Positions 19,047-27,997 of a stretch of DNA of 64,000 bases are shown piece after piece. Location of the stretch: NCBI RefSeq assembly GCF_031846345.1, contig NZ_JAVRHX010000001.1, positions 1,426,001 through 1,490,000 of the forward strand, read 5' to 3'. Every line of letters begins with the position of its first letter. The stretch's first letter is position 1. The notes under the pieces are model-generated. The model did no database searches, was not told the DNA's origin, and saw nothing but the letters and a program-made list of their open reading frames with translations. Origin of the DNA: Glaciecola petra. GTDB taxonomy: Bacteria > Pseudomonadota > Gammaproteobacteria > Enterobacterales > Alteromonadaceae. Both the position numbers and the translations under genes were made by a program.

Positions 19047-19067
19047 AAAATTCAATCGCACAATTGT

Positions 19068-19778
19068 TTACACTGCGCGTTGCAATAGCATTGATTTTAT
19101 TTGACCAATCGCCTTAGTCGGATTCAATCCTTTTGGACAAACACTTACGCAATTCATAATGCCGTGACACCTGAACACGCTGAACGCGTCGTCTAATTCA
19201 CCTAAACGTTCGTCGGTTGCAGTATCTCTGCTGTCAATCAAAAAACGATATGCATGCAATAAGCCAGCTGGCCCTATGAACTTATCTGGATTCCACCAGA
19301 ATGACGGGCATGAAGTAGAACAACAAGCGCAAAGGATACACTCATATAGGCCATCTAGTTTTGCTCTATCTTCTGGGCTCTGCAAATATTCACGAGCAGG
19401 CGGTTGCTTGTCATCATTAATCAAAAACGGTTTTATTTTTTCGTATTGCGTATAAAACTGCGTCATGTCGACAACCAAATCACGCACCACAGGTAAACCA
19501 GGTAATGGTCTAACTACAATTGTACCCGAACCAAGCGCTGACAATGGCGTAATACAGGCTAAACCATTCTTGCCATTCATGTTCATTCCATCTGAGCCAC
19601 AAACACCTTCTCTACAAGAACGACGGAAAGACAAAGTTGGGTCTTCTTCTTTTAAGGCAATTAGTGCATCTAGCACCATCATGTCTTGACCTTCCTCAAC
19701 TTCAAGTTGGTAATCAACCATTTTAGGAGCATCATCGACGTCAGGATTATATCTATAAATTGAAAATGTTAACTGCAT
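19068..19778 (-). CDS. sdhB: Succinate dehydrogenase iron-sulfur subunit
   Basis: SdhB carries electrons from the flavin of SdhA through three Fe-S clusters to ubiquinone at the membrane anchor. The 236 residues match the family (E. coli 238). The [2Fe-2S] ligands are in SCREGVCGSDG, and the [4Fe-4S] and [3Fe-4S] ligands are in CILCACCSTSCP and CHGIMNCVSVCPKG. The quinone-site neighbourhood (PSFWWNP) is conserved. It is the last gene of sdhCDAB, 13 bp after sdhA, and a terminator follows. Confidence 0.98.
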   Translation of the reverse strand: MQLTFSIYRYNPDVDDAPKMVDYQLEVEEGQDMMVLDALIALKEEDPTLSFRRSCREGVCGSDGMNMNGKNGLACITPLSALGSGTIVVRPLPGLPVVRDLVVDMTQFYTQYEKIKPFLINDDKQPPAREYLQSPEDRAKLDGLYECILCACCSTSCPSFWWNPDKFIGPAGLLHAYRFLIDSRDTATDERLGELDDAFSVFRCHGIMNCVSVCPKGLNPTKAIGQIKSMLLQRAV

Positions 19779-19791
19779 CTCTTGTTACCTC

Positions 19792-21564
19792 TTAGTATGT
19801 GCGCGCTTTAGGAGGGAATGCTTCCCTGATTTTAGGCGCCATATTTACATCTCTTCTGCGCATTGATTCGTCTTCAGGCACATATACCGAATGACACAAC
19901 CAATTCTCATCATCACGCTCAGGAAAATCAAAACGACTATGAGCACCACGACTTTCGGTTCTGAAATTAGCCGCGACTGCAGTACTGTAAGCAGTTTCCA
20001 TTAAATTATCGAGTTCAAGACACTCAATTCTTTGGGTATTAAAATCACTACTTTTATCGTCTAGTCGAGCGTTTTGTAGTCTTTCTCTGATTTCACCAAG
20101 TTCTTTAAGCCCTTCCGCCATAGCTTCGCCTTCTCTAAATACGGAGAAGTTCAATTGCATGCATTGCTGCATGTCTTTCTTAATTTGAACTGGATCTTCA
20201 CCTTTGCCGACCTCAGATGACTCCCAACGATTAAACCTAGCCATTGCAGCGTCTAAATCTGACGCTGAAGCCTCAGATTTGACTTCTATGTCGTCAATGC
20301 TCTTGCCTAAGTGAAGGCCAGTCGCTCTGCCAAACACCACTAGATCGAGTAAGGAGTTACCGCCTAGACGGTTAGCACCGTGCACTGATACACAGGCAAT
20401 TTCACCGCATGCAAACAAACCTTCAAGCGGCGATTCATTGCCGTCTTTATCAATTTGTATTACTTGACCATCAACATTAGTTGGTATTCCACCCATCATA
20501 TAGTGACAAGTTGGAATTACCGGAATAGGCTCTTTGACAGGGTCGACATGAGCAAAGGTACGTGATAATTCTAAAATTCCTGGTAAACGAGATTCAAGCA
20601 CATCTTTACCAAGATGGTCGAGCTTGAGTTTAATATGCGTTCCCCATGGTCCGTCGCAACCACGACCTTCTCTTATCTCGGTCATCATAGAACGTGCAAC
20701 CACGTCTCTGCCTGCCAAGTCTTTTGCGTTTGGCGCGTAACGCTCCATAAAGCGTTCGCCGTCTTTGTTAAGTAAATATCCACCTTCACCACGACAGCCT
20801 TCGGTCACAAGTGTACCAGCGCCGGCTATACCTGTTGGGTGAAACTGCCACATTTCCATGTCTTGTAATGGGGCACCTGCTCTAAGCGCCATGCCAACAC
20901 CATCACCAGTGTTTATGTGGGCGTTAGTGGTTGAAGCATATATACGCCCTGCTCCACCCGTCGCTAACACTACGGCTTTTGATTTAAAATAGACTACTTC
21001 GCCGGTTTCAATATCTATTGCGGTGCAGCCAACAACTTGTCCCTGTTGGTTCTTCACCAAATCGAGTGCATACCATTCAGAAAATACTTTAGTCTTATTT
21101 TTTACATTTTGCTGATATAACAAATGCAATAATGCGTGGCCTGTTCTGTCTGCAGCGGCAGCTGTTCGGGCTGCCTGTTCACCGCCGAAATTTTTCGATT
21201 GGCCACCAAATGGACGTTGGTAAACTCTTCCTTCTTCTGTACGAGAAAAAGGTAAGCCCATATTTTCCATTTCGATAATTGCTTCAGGGCCGGTTTTACA
21301 CATATATTCAATAGCTTCTTGATCGCCTATGTAATCTGAACCTTTTACAGTGTCATACATGTGCCATTCCCAGTTATCTTCGTGGCTATTGCCAAGTGCA
21401 ACTGTAATACCGCCTTGTGCCGATACTGTGTGAGAACGGGTCGGAAAGACTTTTGATAGTAGCGCGCAAGATCGTCCTGATTCAGATATTTGTAACGCAG
21501 CGCGCATGCCGGCACCACCAGCACCAATAACAACCGCGTCGAACTCATGAACTGGTAAACTCAT
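19792..21564 (-). CDS. sdhA: Succinate dehydrogenase flavoprotein subunit
   Basis: This is the catalytic subunit oxidising succinate to fumarate. It has the dinucleotide fold VVIGAGGAGMRAAL at the N-terminus, the covalent-FAD histidine in TRSHTVSAQGG, and the active-site region HPTGIAGAG and later CHYMMGGIPTN. The frame opens 17 codons earlier, but the extra residues are hydrophobic and unlike the family; the ATG at 21564 gives MSLPVHEFDAVVIG and 590 residues (E. coli 588), so I chose it. It starts 1 bp after the sdhD stop, implying coupled translation. Confidence 0.98.
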   Translation of the reverse strand: MSLPVHEFDAVVIGAGGAGMRAALQISESGRSCALLSKVFPTRSHTVSAQGGITVALGNSHEDNWEWHMYDTVKGSDYIGDQEAIEYMCKTGPEAIIEMENMGLPFSRTEEGRVYQRPFGGQSKNFGGEQAARTAAAADRTGHALLHLLYQQNVKNKTKVFSEWYALDLVKNQQGQVVGCTAIDIETGEVVYFKSKAVVLATGGAGRIYASTTNAHINTGDGVGMALRAGAPLQDMEMWQFHPTGIAGAGTLVTEGCRGEGGYLLNKDGERFMERYAPNAKDLAGRDVVARSMMTEIREGRGCDGPWGTHIKLKLDHLGKDVLESRLPGILELSRTFAHVDPVKEPIPVIPTCHYMMGGIPTNVDGQVIQIDKDGNESPLEGLFACGEIACVSVHGANRLGGNSLLDLVVFGRATGLHLGKSIDDIEVKSEASASDLDAAMARFNRWESSEVGKGEDPVQIKKDMQQCMQLNFSVFREGEAMAEGLKELGEIRERLQNARLDDKSSDFNTQRIECLELDNLMETAYSTAVAANFRTESRGAHSRFDFPERDDENWLCHSVYVPEDESMRRRDVNMAPKIREAFPPKARTY

Positions 21565-21565
21565 A

Positions 21566-21913
21566 CTAAACACCCCACAAAACAAATAAGCCAACAGCAA
21601 CGTACGCCACTGCAATAATATTTAACACGTACTGCAGTATCATTCTTAACCTATGCGGTTTTACATAGTCTGTCAGTACTTGCCATAAGCCAATGCGCAC
21701 ATGAATCATTACCGCAATGAGTGTAATCAATGTGAACGCTTGCATGAATATCGACTCAAACAAAGATTTCCAAACATCATAGGTAATAACAGGGGTGGCA
21801 ACAAAAAAGTACAGCATATAAATGCTGAAAGCTAAAATGATCGCAGCTGTAGCACGAATTGAGACATAGTCTTGTATGCCATTTCGTTTTATTGAAGCTT
21901 GGTTAGTTACCAT
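21566..21913 (-). CDS. sdhD: Succinate dehydrogenase membrane anchor subunit
   Basis: This small hydrophobic anchor has three membrane helices and, with SdhC, binds heme b and ubiquinone. The ATG at 21913 (MVTNQASIKRNG) gives 115 residues, exactly the E. coli length; a longer frame opening 12 codons upstream would run far into sdhC and is not needed. The conserved HVRIGLWQVLTDYVKP block, with the heme-region His and the quinone-site Asp-Tyr, is present. It overlaps the end of sdhC by 7 bp and sits 1 bp from sdhA. Confidence 0.95.
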   Translation of the reverse strand: MVTNQASIKRNGIQDYVSIRATAAIILAFSIYMLYFFVATPVITYDVWKSLFESIFMQAFTLITLIAVMIHVRIGLWQVLTDYVKPHRLRMILQYVLNIIAVAYVAVGLFVLWGV

Positions 21914-22281
21914 AATACAACTCCTATCACTATTGTCAGAACAATCCACAAACCTATCGTCACGTTTGCGCTAGTATTGCCTGATTCTAATTCTTCCCAA
22001 TAGCCCATATCCATCACCAAATGGCGTAAACCACCTAAAATATGGTAAGTGAGCGCAGATAAGGTGCCGATGGCAATAAACTTGCCGAAGAAACCTTGCA
22101 TTAGTTGGACAACTTGGTTAAAACCGTCTTCCGAGTGCAATGAGGTCGCCCAAGCCCATATCACAAATAACATCGCAAAAAACATTGCGACGCCGGTGAC
22201 ACGATGGAGTATGGAAGCCTTGCCTGCAGAAGGTAATTTGATTGTGGTCAAGTCTAAATTGACTGGTCTTTGTTTTTTCAC
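21907..22281 (-). CDS. sdhC: Succinate dehydrogenase cytochrome b556 subunit
   Basis: This is the first gene of sdhCDAB. The 124-residue product has the N-terminal KKQRPVNLDL...SILHRVTGV block and three membrane helices, with the heme-ligand histidine expected in the YHILGGLRHLVMDMG segment. It starts with GTG at 22281 behind a distant AGG, and its stop overlaps the sdhD start by 7 bp. The promoter lies in the 503-bp region shared with divergent gltA. Confidence 0.96.
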   Translation of the reverse strand: MKKQRPVNLDLTTIKLPSAGKASILHRVTGVAMFFAMLFVIWAWATSLHSEDGFNQVVQLMQGFFGKFIAIGTLSALTYHILGGLRHLVMDMGYWEELESGNTSANVTIGLWIVLTIVIGVVLW

Positions 22282-22784
22282 AATAAAAACGCCTGTTAAT
22301 TTGTGCGGATACCGAGTTATAAATAGTGCATCATAAAACGTGTATCTAGTGCATTGTGTGTGTTTACATTTTGGTAACTTTTGTTAACGCCCTGTGAACA
22401 AAATATTACCATTTTTTAGCAAATATCCCTGTAAATTCAGCGGGTTTGAATATATCAACCTAAGTGTCGAATAGCAATGATTCTTTAGTTTCTCAAACTT
22501 TGGTCGTAAACTTTTGTTTATAACTTGCCATTATCGGCCAATTCGTAAATAACTTCTGTAGATTTGTACTAGTGCATAACAATCTTTGTTGATTTTTGCT
22601 CTTTTAGGCTGTAATTATTTTTGAATTGACTTAAGCGCTTAATAAAGGAAGAATGACGTTCCCCGTTTTTTAAAACAAAAGATTGTCAATACTGAAAGAT
22701 TATTACGTTTTTTTGCATAAATGTTGAACAATTTAGGCAGTTATTGCGTTTAATCGGTTACTATTTACTTAGGAGAATGATTTC
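22282..22784. promoter_or_regulatory. Divergent sdhC/gltA control region
   Basis: This 503-bp gap separates the divergent starts of sdhCDAB and gltA, as in many gammaproteobacteria. It contains an array of GTTAAC-like direct repeats near sdhC (22373-22399), a perfect 12-bp palindrome TTAAGCGCTTAA at 22631-22642, and a strong AGGAG Shine-Dalgarno before gltA (22771-22775). No ORF is credible here. Promoter positions cannot be fixed by eye. Confidence 0.6.
22373..22399. promoter_or_regulatory. Candidate ArcA-type direct-repeat site upstream of sdhC
   Basis: GGTAAC, GTTAAC and GTGAAC follow one another with 10- and 11-bp spacing, resembling the GTTAA direct repeats with helical-turn spacing bound by ArcA. 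The site is 92-118 bp upstream of sdhC, an operon repressed by ArcA in E. coli. The match is by eye only. Confidence 0.35.
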
Positions 22785-24065
22785 ATGTCAAATAAGACAG
22801 CTACCCTCAAAGCAGGCGATGTTGAACTAGAACTTCCTATTTTGGAGGGTACAGAAGGGCATCCTGTAATCGATGTGAGAAGTATAGGTGGGAATGGCTA
22901 CTTTACTTTTGACCCAGGTTTTATGGCAACCGGCTCATGCGAATCTGCAATAACATTTATTGATGGTGGAAAAGGAATTTTACTTCACCGTGGTTTTTCT
23001 ATTGAAGATTTAGCCCGTGATGCAGATTATTTGGAAGTATGTCACATGTTGTTGCACGGTGATGCACCTACTAACGAAGAGTATCAAGAGTTCAAAGAAA
23101 CGATTACACGACACACTATGGTGCATGAGCAATTAAATATGTTCTTCCATGGCTTTAGAAACGATAGTCATCCAATGGCAATGCTTTGCGGTACTGTTGG
23201 AGCTTTATCTTCTTTTTATCACAGTGATTTGGACGTGGGTGACCCTGATCAAAGAAAACGTTCTGCACACCGTCTAATAGCAAAAATGCCAACCTTAGTG
23301 GCGATGTGCTACAAGTACAATGTCGGACAACCTTTCGTATATCCAAGAAATGACCTAAGTTATGCGGCAAACTTCTTAAATATGATGTTCTCAGTCCCCG
23401 CTGAGGAATACCATATCAGTCCTGCGGTTGAGCGGGCAATGGACAGAATATTTATTTTACACGCTGATCATGAGCAAAACGCATCAACATCCACAGTTCG
23501 CTTAGCCGGTTCTTCAGGTGCTAACCCTTATGCTTGTATTGCGGCCGGTGTCGCGTCATTATGGGGGCCTGCACATGGTGGCGCCAATGAAGCATGTTTG
23601 AATATGCTGGAAGAAATTGGCAGCGTTGATCGCATACCAGAGTTTATCGCTAGGGCAAAAGATAAAAACGACTCTTTCCGATTAATGGGTTTTGGTCATC
23701 GAGTTTATAAAAATTACGACCCTCGCGCGACGGTAATGCGTGAAAGTTGTCATGAAGTGCTTAAAGAGCTCAATGTAGATAACCCATTATTGGATGTGGC
23801 TATGGAGTTAGAAAGAATTGCGCTGAGTGACCCGTATTTTGCAGAGAAAAAACTGTTCCCTAATGTTGATTTTTATTCAGGTATTGTGCTCAGCGCAATT
23901 GGTATTCCAACCAATATGTTTACCTGTATATTTGCATTGGCAAGAACGGTAGGTTGGATATCTCATTGGCACGAAATGCTTAGCCAGCCTGGACAAAAAA
24001 TCGGACGTCCACGCCAGTTGTATACAGGCTTAAGTAAAAGAGACTACACACCTATTAAAAAGTAG
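22785..24065 (+). CDS. gltA: Citrate synthase (type II, hexameric)
   Basis: This enzyme condenses oxaloacetate and acetyl-CoA to citrate, the entry step of the TCA cycle. The 426 residues match E. coli GltA (427). The three catalytic blocks are visible: GPAHGGANE with the first histidine, GFGHRVYKNYDPR with the second, and NVDFYSG with the aspartate. The N-terminal beta domain with LPILEGTEG and the FDPGF block mark the NADH-regulated type II form. A strong AGGAG lies 9 nt before the ATG. It is transcribed away from sdhCDAB and ends at a clear terminator. Confidence 0.98.
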   Translation: MSNKTATLKAGDVELELPILEGTEGHPVIDVRSIGGNGYFTFDPGFMATGSCESAITFIDGGKGILLHRGFSIEDLARDADYLEVCHMLLHGDAPTNEEYQEFKETITRHTMVHEQLNMFFHGFRNDSHPMAMLCGTVGALSSFYHSDLDVGDPDQRKRSAHRLIAKMPTLVAMCYKYNVGQPFVYPRNDLSYAANFLNMMFSVPAEEYHISPAVERAMDRIFILHADHEQNASTSTVRLAGSSGANPYACIAAGVASLWGPAHGGANEACLNMLEEIGSVDRIPEFIARAKDKNDSFRLMGFGHRVYKNYDPRATVMRESCHEVLKELNVDNPLLDVAMELERIALSDPYFAEKKLFPNVDFYSGIVLSAIGIPTNMFTCIFALARTVGWISHWHEMLSQPGQKIGRPRQLYTGLSKRDYTPIKK

Positions 24066-24085
24066 GCGATATAAATAGTTGAATT

Positions 24086-24119
24086 AAGGCGCTGTTTCAT
24101 AAGAAATCAGCGCCTTTTT
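24086..24119 (+). terminator. Terminator after gltA
   Basis: AAGGCGCTG pairs with CAGCGCCTT, and an inner TTTC/GAAA stem extends the hairpin. TTTTTA follows. It lies 20 bp past the gltA stop. Confidence 0.9.
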
Positions 24120-24186
24120 AATGCAGTATCGATGCGCCCTTTTATGAAAATCTTGTTGTAACTTGCATAAAAATCAGGACTTACCA

Positions 24187-24603
24187 ATGCATACTAACGC
24201 GAAATTATTAGGTTATTTGGGTTTGCTACCCTTTATTACTATTCCTCTTTTGATAATGACAGACCAGCTTTTTTATTTTGAGGGTTTCGAATTTTTTGTT
24301 CAATATTCTGCCATCATATTGTCTTTTTTTGGCGGTATTCATTGGTTAGACGCTTTACAAAATAGACGCAAAAACCATCAATTGTATATGGCAATGTTGC
24401 CTAGCATCGTTGCTTGGCTGTCTCTCATTTTTCTCAGTGGAGATACTCTTTTAAGCGTACTCTCAATTACATACATTGGTGTTTTAATGTACGACAAATA
24501 TGTATTAGCGTTGGAGAGAGATATTCTAATTCCCTACACTCAATTGCGCATGATTTTAACGACAGTTGTTGTAGTAACACATTTGTTTATGGCTTATTTA
24601 TGA
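24187..24603 (+). CDS. DUF3429-family membrane protein
   Basis: This is a 138-residue protein with four to five hydrophobic segments and the FFGGIHWLDAL block characteristic of DUF3429 proteins, which have no established function. The frame also opens at a TTG at 24163, but the ATG at 24187 has an AGGA Shine-Dalgarno about 8 nt upstream and is preferred. The gene has its own space after the gltA terminator and converges on cpsG. Confidence 0.8.
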   Translation: MHTNAKLLGYLGLLPFITIPLLIMTDQLFYFEGFEFFVQYSAIILSFFGGIHWLDALQNRRKNHQLYMAMLPSIVAWLSLIFLSGDTLLSVLSITYIGVLMYDKYVLALERDILIPYTQLRMILTTVVVVTHLFMAYL

Positions 24604-24633
24604 AGCGTGAAAGGTTGAGATTTGCATGACCAA

Positions 24634-24680
24634 CGCCTTAAATGCTGATGTATGGAGTAAGTTTCCTCAGCACAAAGGCG
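24634..24680 (+). other. Long imperfect hairpin after the DUF3429 gene
   Basis: CGCCTT and TGCTGA pair with TCAGCA and AAGGCG around a loop of about 18 nt. A T-rich stretch follows after a short gap (TATTTTAGATTTTTT). It is probably a weak terminator for the plus-strand gene; the late T-run lowers confidence. Confidence 0.45.
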
Positions 24681-24705
24681 CCGTATTTTAGATTTTTTAT
24701 TGGTA

Positions 24706-26160
24706 TTACTCTGTTATTAAGGCGCTTAGTTCGGCGGTTTTTTCTTGCATCAAAGAGATATCGCCACGGCTTTCAACATTCAAACGAATAACCGGTTCGG
24801 TATTTGAACTACGCAAATTAAATCGCCAAGAACCAAATTCCATGCCTACACCGTCAGTTTTGTCCAGGACTTGGGCACTAGCTTCGTAATGCTGCATTAT
24901 CTTTTTTATCGTTTGTCCTGCATCTGATACTTTATAGTTAATTTCTCCTGACGACGGAAACTGTGCAATACGCTCCTTTACCATTGATGAAAGCGATTTT
25001 TTTGAAGTGCAAAGTAACTCTGCCACCAGTAACCAAGGGATCATACCCGAATCACAATAAGCAAAATCTCTGAAGTAATGGTGCGCACTCATTTCACCAC
25101 CATAAACTGCGTCTTCTTTGCGCATACGCTCTTTGATAAAAGCGTGTCCTGTTTTAGATTTTATCGGCTTACCGCCAGCTTTAGAGACTATGTCTTCGGT
25201 ATTCCAGAAAACACGAGGATCATAAATTATTTTTGCACCTTTATTTTTGTCTAGAAACGCTTGAGCCAATAATCCAACTATATAATACCCTTCTATAAAA
25301 TCACCATTTTCATCAAACAGAAAACAACGATCAAAGTCGCCGTCCCACGCGATACCCATATCTGCTGAGTGTTTGATTACCATTTTAGCGGTATCTGCTC
25401 TGTTATCGGGTAATAGGGGGTTTGGAATACCATTTGGAAAAGTCCCATCAGCTTGGTGATGCACTTTAATAAACTCTACAGGGACAGACTGGTGTTTGAA
25501 AAACAACTCTATCGCGTCCACGATATGCCCTGCACTGCCATTACCCGAATTTACAACAAGTTTTAAGGGAGTAAGCTTTTTGATATCTATATATTCATTT
25601 AAATGCAATACATAGTCGTTGACGCAACTTGTTCTTTCATAAGCTTTAGTCTCTAGTAAAAGCAATTCTTTAATAGAATGAGCACCTTGCAAAAATTCTT
25701 CATCACTCACCTGTTTCAGCGCGGAATAGTGTAGCAGTTGTTCAATGACTATTGATTCATCATAACTTTCTGCTAAAGCTTTTATACCCTTTAAGCCAGT
25801 ATCACCGCTAATAGGAACAGAACCAGCCTTTACCATTTTCATACCATTGTAATCAATTGGATTATGACTGGCGGTAACTTCAATACCACCGTCCACCCCT
25901 AAATGCTTTGTTGCAAAATATATTTCTTCAGTACCTGCGTCACCTATATCAGATACTTTTGCACCGCCATCAATTAAACCTGCGGCTAAGGCCAGTTTCA
26001 AAGGACGAGATGTTAAGCGTGCATCAGAGCCTAAAACAACTGATTTAGCATTTAAGTATTCTGCGAACGCTCGTCCTACTCGATAGGCTACATTTTCATT
26101 AAGTTGAGTGAGTAATTCACCACGAATATCATAGGCCTTAAAACAGGTAATCTTTGTCAT
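24706..26160 (-). CDS. cpsG: Phosphomannomutase/phosphoglucomutase
   Basis: This alpha-D-phosphohexomutase interconverts hexose 6- and 1-phosphates, most likely mannose phosphates for GDP-mannose and surface polysaccharide. The 484 residues fit the CpsG/ManB branch (E. coli 456). It begins FKAYDIRG, carries the phosphoserine loop TASHNP (S98), the metal loop DGDFDR, the sugar-binding GEMSAHHYF and the phosphate-binding RSSNTEPVIRLNVE. It stands alone, convergent with the DUF3429 gene and divergent from tcdA. Glucose-phosphate activity is equally possible from sequence. Confidence 0.93.
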   Translation of the reverse strand: MTKITCFKAYDIRGELLTQLNENVAYRVGRAFAEYLNAKSVVLGSDARLTSRPLKLALAAGLIDGGAKVSDIGDAGTEEIYFATKHLGVDGGIEVTASHNPIDYNGMKMVKAGSVPISGDTGLKGIKALAESYDESIVIEQLLHYSALKQVSDEEFLQGAHSIKELLLLETKAYERTSCVNDYVLHLNEYIDIKKLTPLKLVVNSGNGSAGHIVDAIELFFKHQSVPVEFIKVHHQADGTFPNGIPNPLLPDNRADTAKMVIKHSADMGIAWDGDFDRCFLFDENGDFIEGYYIVGLLAQAFLDKNKGAKIIYDPRVFWNTEDIVSKAGGKPIKSKTGHAFIKERMRKEDAVYGGEMSAHHYFRDFAYCDSGMIPWLLVAELLCTSKKSLSSMVKERIAQFPSSGEINYKVSDAGQTIKKIMQHYEASAQVLDKTDGVGMEFGSWRFNLRSSNTEPVIRLNVESRGDISLMQEKTAELSALITE

Positions 26161-26404
26161 ATTTCACTTTATTGTTGAACGGGTGCAAAGTGGCTAATGC
26201 ACTTTTTTACCGATAAGAAAATTTAATACTCTGCTGGGGTTCAAGTCCATTAACAGAGCAACTAAGCAAGCTAGTATAGTAAAAAAATACAGCTATGCTT
26301 GCAATATAAACCGCATTAAGCTTTCATGACACAAAATCTGATAACGATATAACTGGTTACACCAATTTTCAACAGCCAGTAATGCAGACTATTTAGGTAA
26401 CTGT

Positions 26405-27181
26405 ATGACTTATTTCGAAAAATTTGCAGGCATAAAACGTTTATATGGGAACGCTGGCTTAATGCAATTTAAACAAAGCCATATTCTAGTAGTCGGGATT
26501 GGAGGTGTAGGCTCATGGATAGCAGAAAGCCTTGCTCGATCTGGCATTGGCGAACTAACCCTGATTGATTTAGACGACTTAGCTATCTCCAATATTAATC
26601 GTCAAATTCACGCCTTGGATTCAACGCTTGAGCAAAGTAAAACTGAAGTGATGCAAAAACGCATTTTGGATATTAACCACGAATGTAAGGTGAATGAAAT
26701 AGAAGACTTTGTCACGCCTGAGAACGTAAAAGATTACATAGGTTTTCAGCATGATGTTGTAATAGATGCTACCGACAGTGTAAAAGCGAAGGCAGCGTTA
26801 ATTGCGCATTGTAAGCGAAATAAAATAAAAGTCATTAGTATTGGCGGCGCAGGAGGACAAACAGACCCGTTACAAATACGGCGGGCTGATTTAGCAAAAA
26901 CGATTCAAGACCCTTTACTAGCAAAGGTACGTTCCGAATTACGTAGATATTATCATTTTAGTAAAAATACCAAACGTAATTTTGGCGTGGAATGTATTTA
27001 TTCATGCGAACAACTTAAATACCCTACACCTGATGGTAAAGTCTCATTTGCCAAACAAGCAAGTGAAGGTGCGAGCAAAATGGACTGCAGTACAGGCTTT
27101 GGTGCTTTTGTCGGGGTTACCGCGACGTTTGGTATGGTAGCCACTAGTCGTGCATTAAGCTATTTGATAAATAAATTATAA
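26405..27181 (+). CDS. tcdA: tRNA threonylcarbamoyladenosine dehydratase
   Basis: TcdA cyclises t6A37 of ANN-decoding tRNAs to ct6A, using ATP. The 258-residue E1-like protein has the nucleotide loop VVGIGGVGSW (~29-38), the DLDDLAISNINRQ block and DATDSVKAK, all typical of the ThiF/MoeB/E1 superfamily, and the TcdA-specific GGAGGQTDP and DCSTGFGAF segments. The length is close to E. coli TcdA (268). A 244-bp gap separates it from divergent cpsG. Confidence 0.95.
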   Translation: MTYFEKFAGIKRLYGNAGLMQFKQSHILVVGIGGVGSWIAESLARSGIGELTLIDLDDLAISNINRQIHALDSTLEQSKTEVMQKRILDINHECKVNEIEDFVTPENVKDYIGFQHDVVIDATDSVKAKAALIAHCKRNKIKVISIGGAGGQTDPLQIRRADLAKTIQDPLLAKVRSELRRYYHFSKNTKRNFGVECIYSCEQLKYPTPDGKVSFAKQASEGASKMDCSTGFGAFVGVTATFGMVATSRALSYLINKL

Positions 27182-27196
27182 CGCCAGGGCTAATAA

Positions 27197-27862
27197 TTAC
27201 ACAGATTGCGCTTTTAATTTATTTGCTCTCGCTTTTTTGATATCAAAAAACAAGGCAATAATGAGCCATATTGAAATAACACTTATCAACATATAAGTAT
27301 TTTCCGCCATTGCCATTACTTGCTCACTCAGCACCGCTGTGCCTGCAATCAATAAAAGATAATACGGTAAGTTTAATAAGCCAGCTAACCCGACGATTTT
27401 AATTGACTTATTTTGTGCGCCTTGATTAAACATAAAAAACGCCAAGGAATTTATGTGTATCATAGCTATGAGTAAATTTGATACCTTTATTTGTTCATTC
27501 TTTTTAACCGACTCATTTGCGTCTTTGGTTCCGGTAGACTGGCCTAAAAAATAATTTATCAATGAACCAATCGTAGCAGCGAGCACCATCGCTATGGTCA
27601 AATAAACTATATCCTTGATGCTTGGGTTAGCACCCACCACCAATACCACAGCAAAAAATTGACCAGGAAAGTAGAATCCTACATAGACGATGGATTCTAA
27701 CAATATGATTAAAAAAATTACCCAGTAAACGCCTTCAGAAAACACATCTCTTATTGACTCCAGTAACTGTGCGCCTGGGGGTATAACAGAAAAATGTACC
27801 AATATGCTTATAAGGCATAGTGCTAGTAAAGCGCTAATTGGCAAAAAAGAATTATATTTCAT
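27197..27862 (-). CDS. DedA/SNARE-associated-like membrane protein
   Basis: This 221-residue protein has about five membrane segments. The second segment reads ESIVYVGFYFPGQFFAV, which resembles the E-x(8-10)-F-P-G-E block of DedA proteins (lipid-flippase-like, envelope homeostasis), with Gln in place of the final Glu. The re-entrant second half typical of DedA is weaker: NQGAQNKSI replaces the usual conserved Arg-rich FIPG/R segment. It is therefore a divergent DedA relative or a separate family. It converges on tcdA with a 15-bp gap. Confidence 0.55.
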   Translation of the reverse strand: MKYNSFLPISALLALCLISILVHFSVIPPGAQLLESIRDVFSEGVYWVIFLIILLESIVYVGFYFPGQFFAVVLVVGANPSIKDIVYLTIAMVLAATIGSLINYFLGQSTGTKDANESVKKNEQIKVSNLLIAMIHINSLAFFMFNQGAQNKSIKIVGLAGLLNLPYYLLLIAGTAVLSEQVMAMAENTYMLISVISIWLIIALFFDIKKARANKLKAQSV

Positions 27863-27997
27863 TATTTTATGAGTCTTTCTATTGTCAGAAATTAAGTATT
27901 ATTATAAAAGTACTCTATGCTGTAGATAATAGTTTAGTATTCTGCAATTACTAATTTTTAATAAAACACGACGAATGTTTAAGGAACAAAGGATATT

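Larger units (their letters stand above)
18699..19067. other. sdhB-sucA intergenic region
   Basis: This 369-bp, very AT-rich stretch contains the sdhB terminator at its sdhB end, a 14-bp tandem repeat, and an AT-rich segment nearest sucA (18730-18800) that is suitable for a promoter. A TATATAAG-like stretch reads toward sucA on the minus strand. No ORF or RNA gene is recognisable. Confidence 0.5.

Noticed and set aside
22631..22642. Perfect palindrome TTAAGCGCTTAA upstream of gltA as an operator
   Set aside because: About sixteen perfect 12-bp palindromes are expected by chance in a window of this size, and no matching regulator is nearby.
26245..26262. GGTTCAAGTCC in the cpsG-tcdA gap, resembling a tRNA T-loop
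   Set aside because: The flanking bases do not form a T-stem and no acceptor, D- or anticodon arm can be drawn around it.
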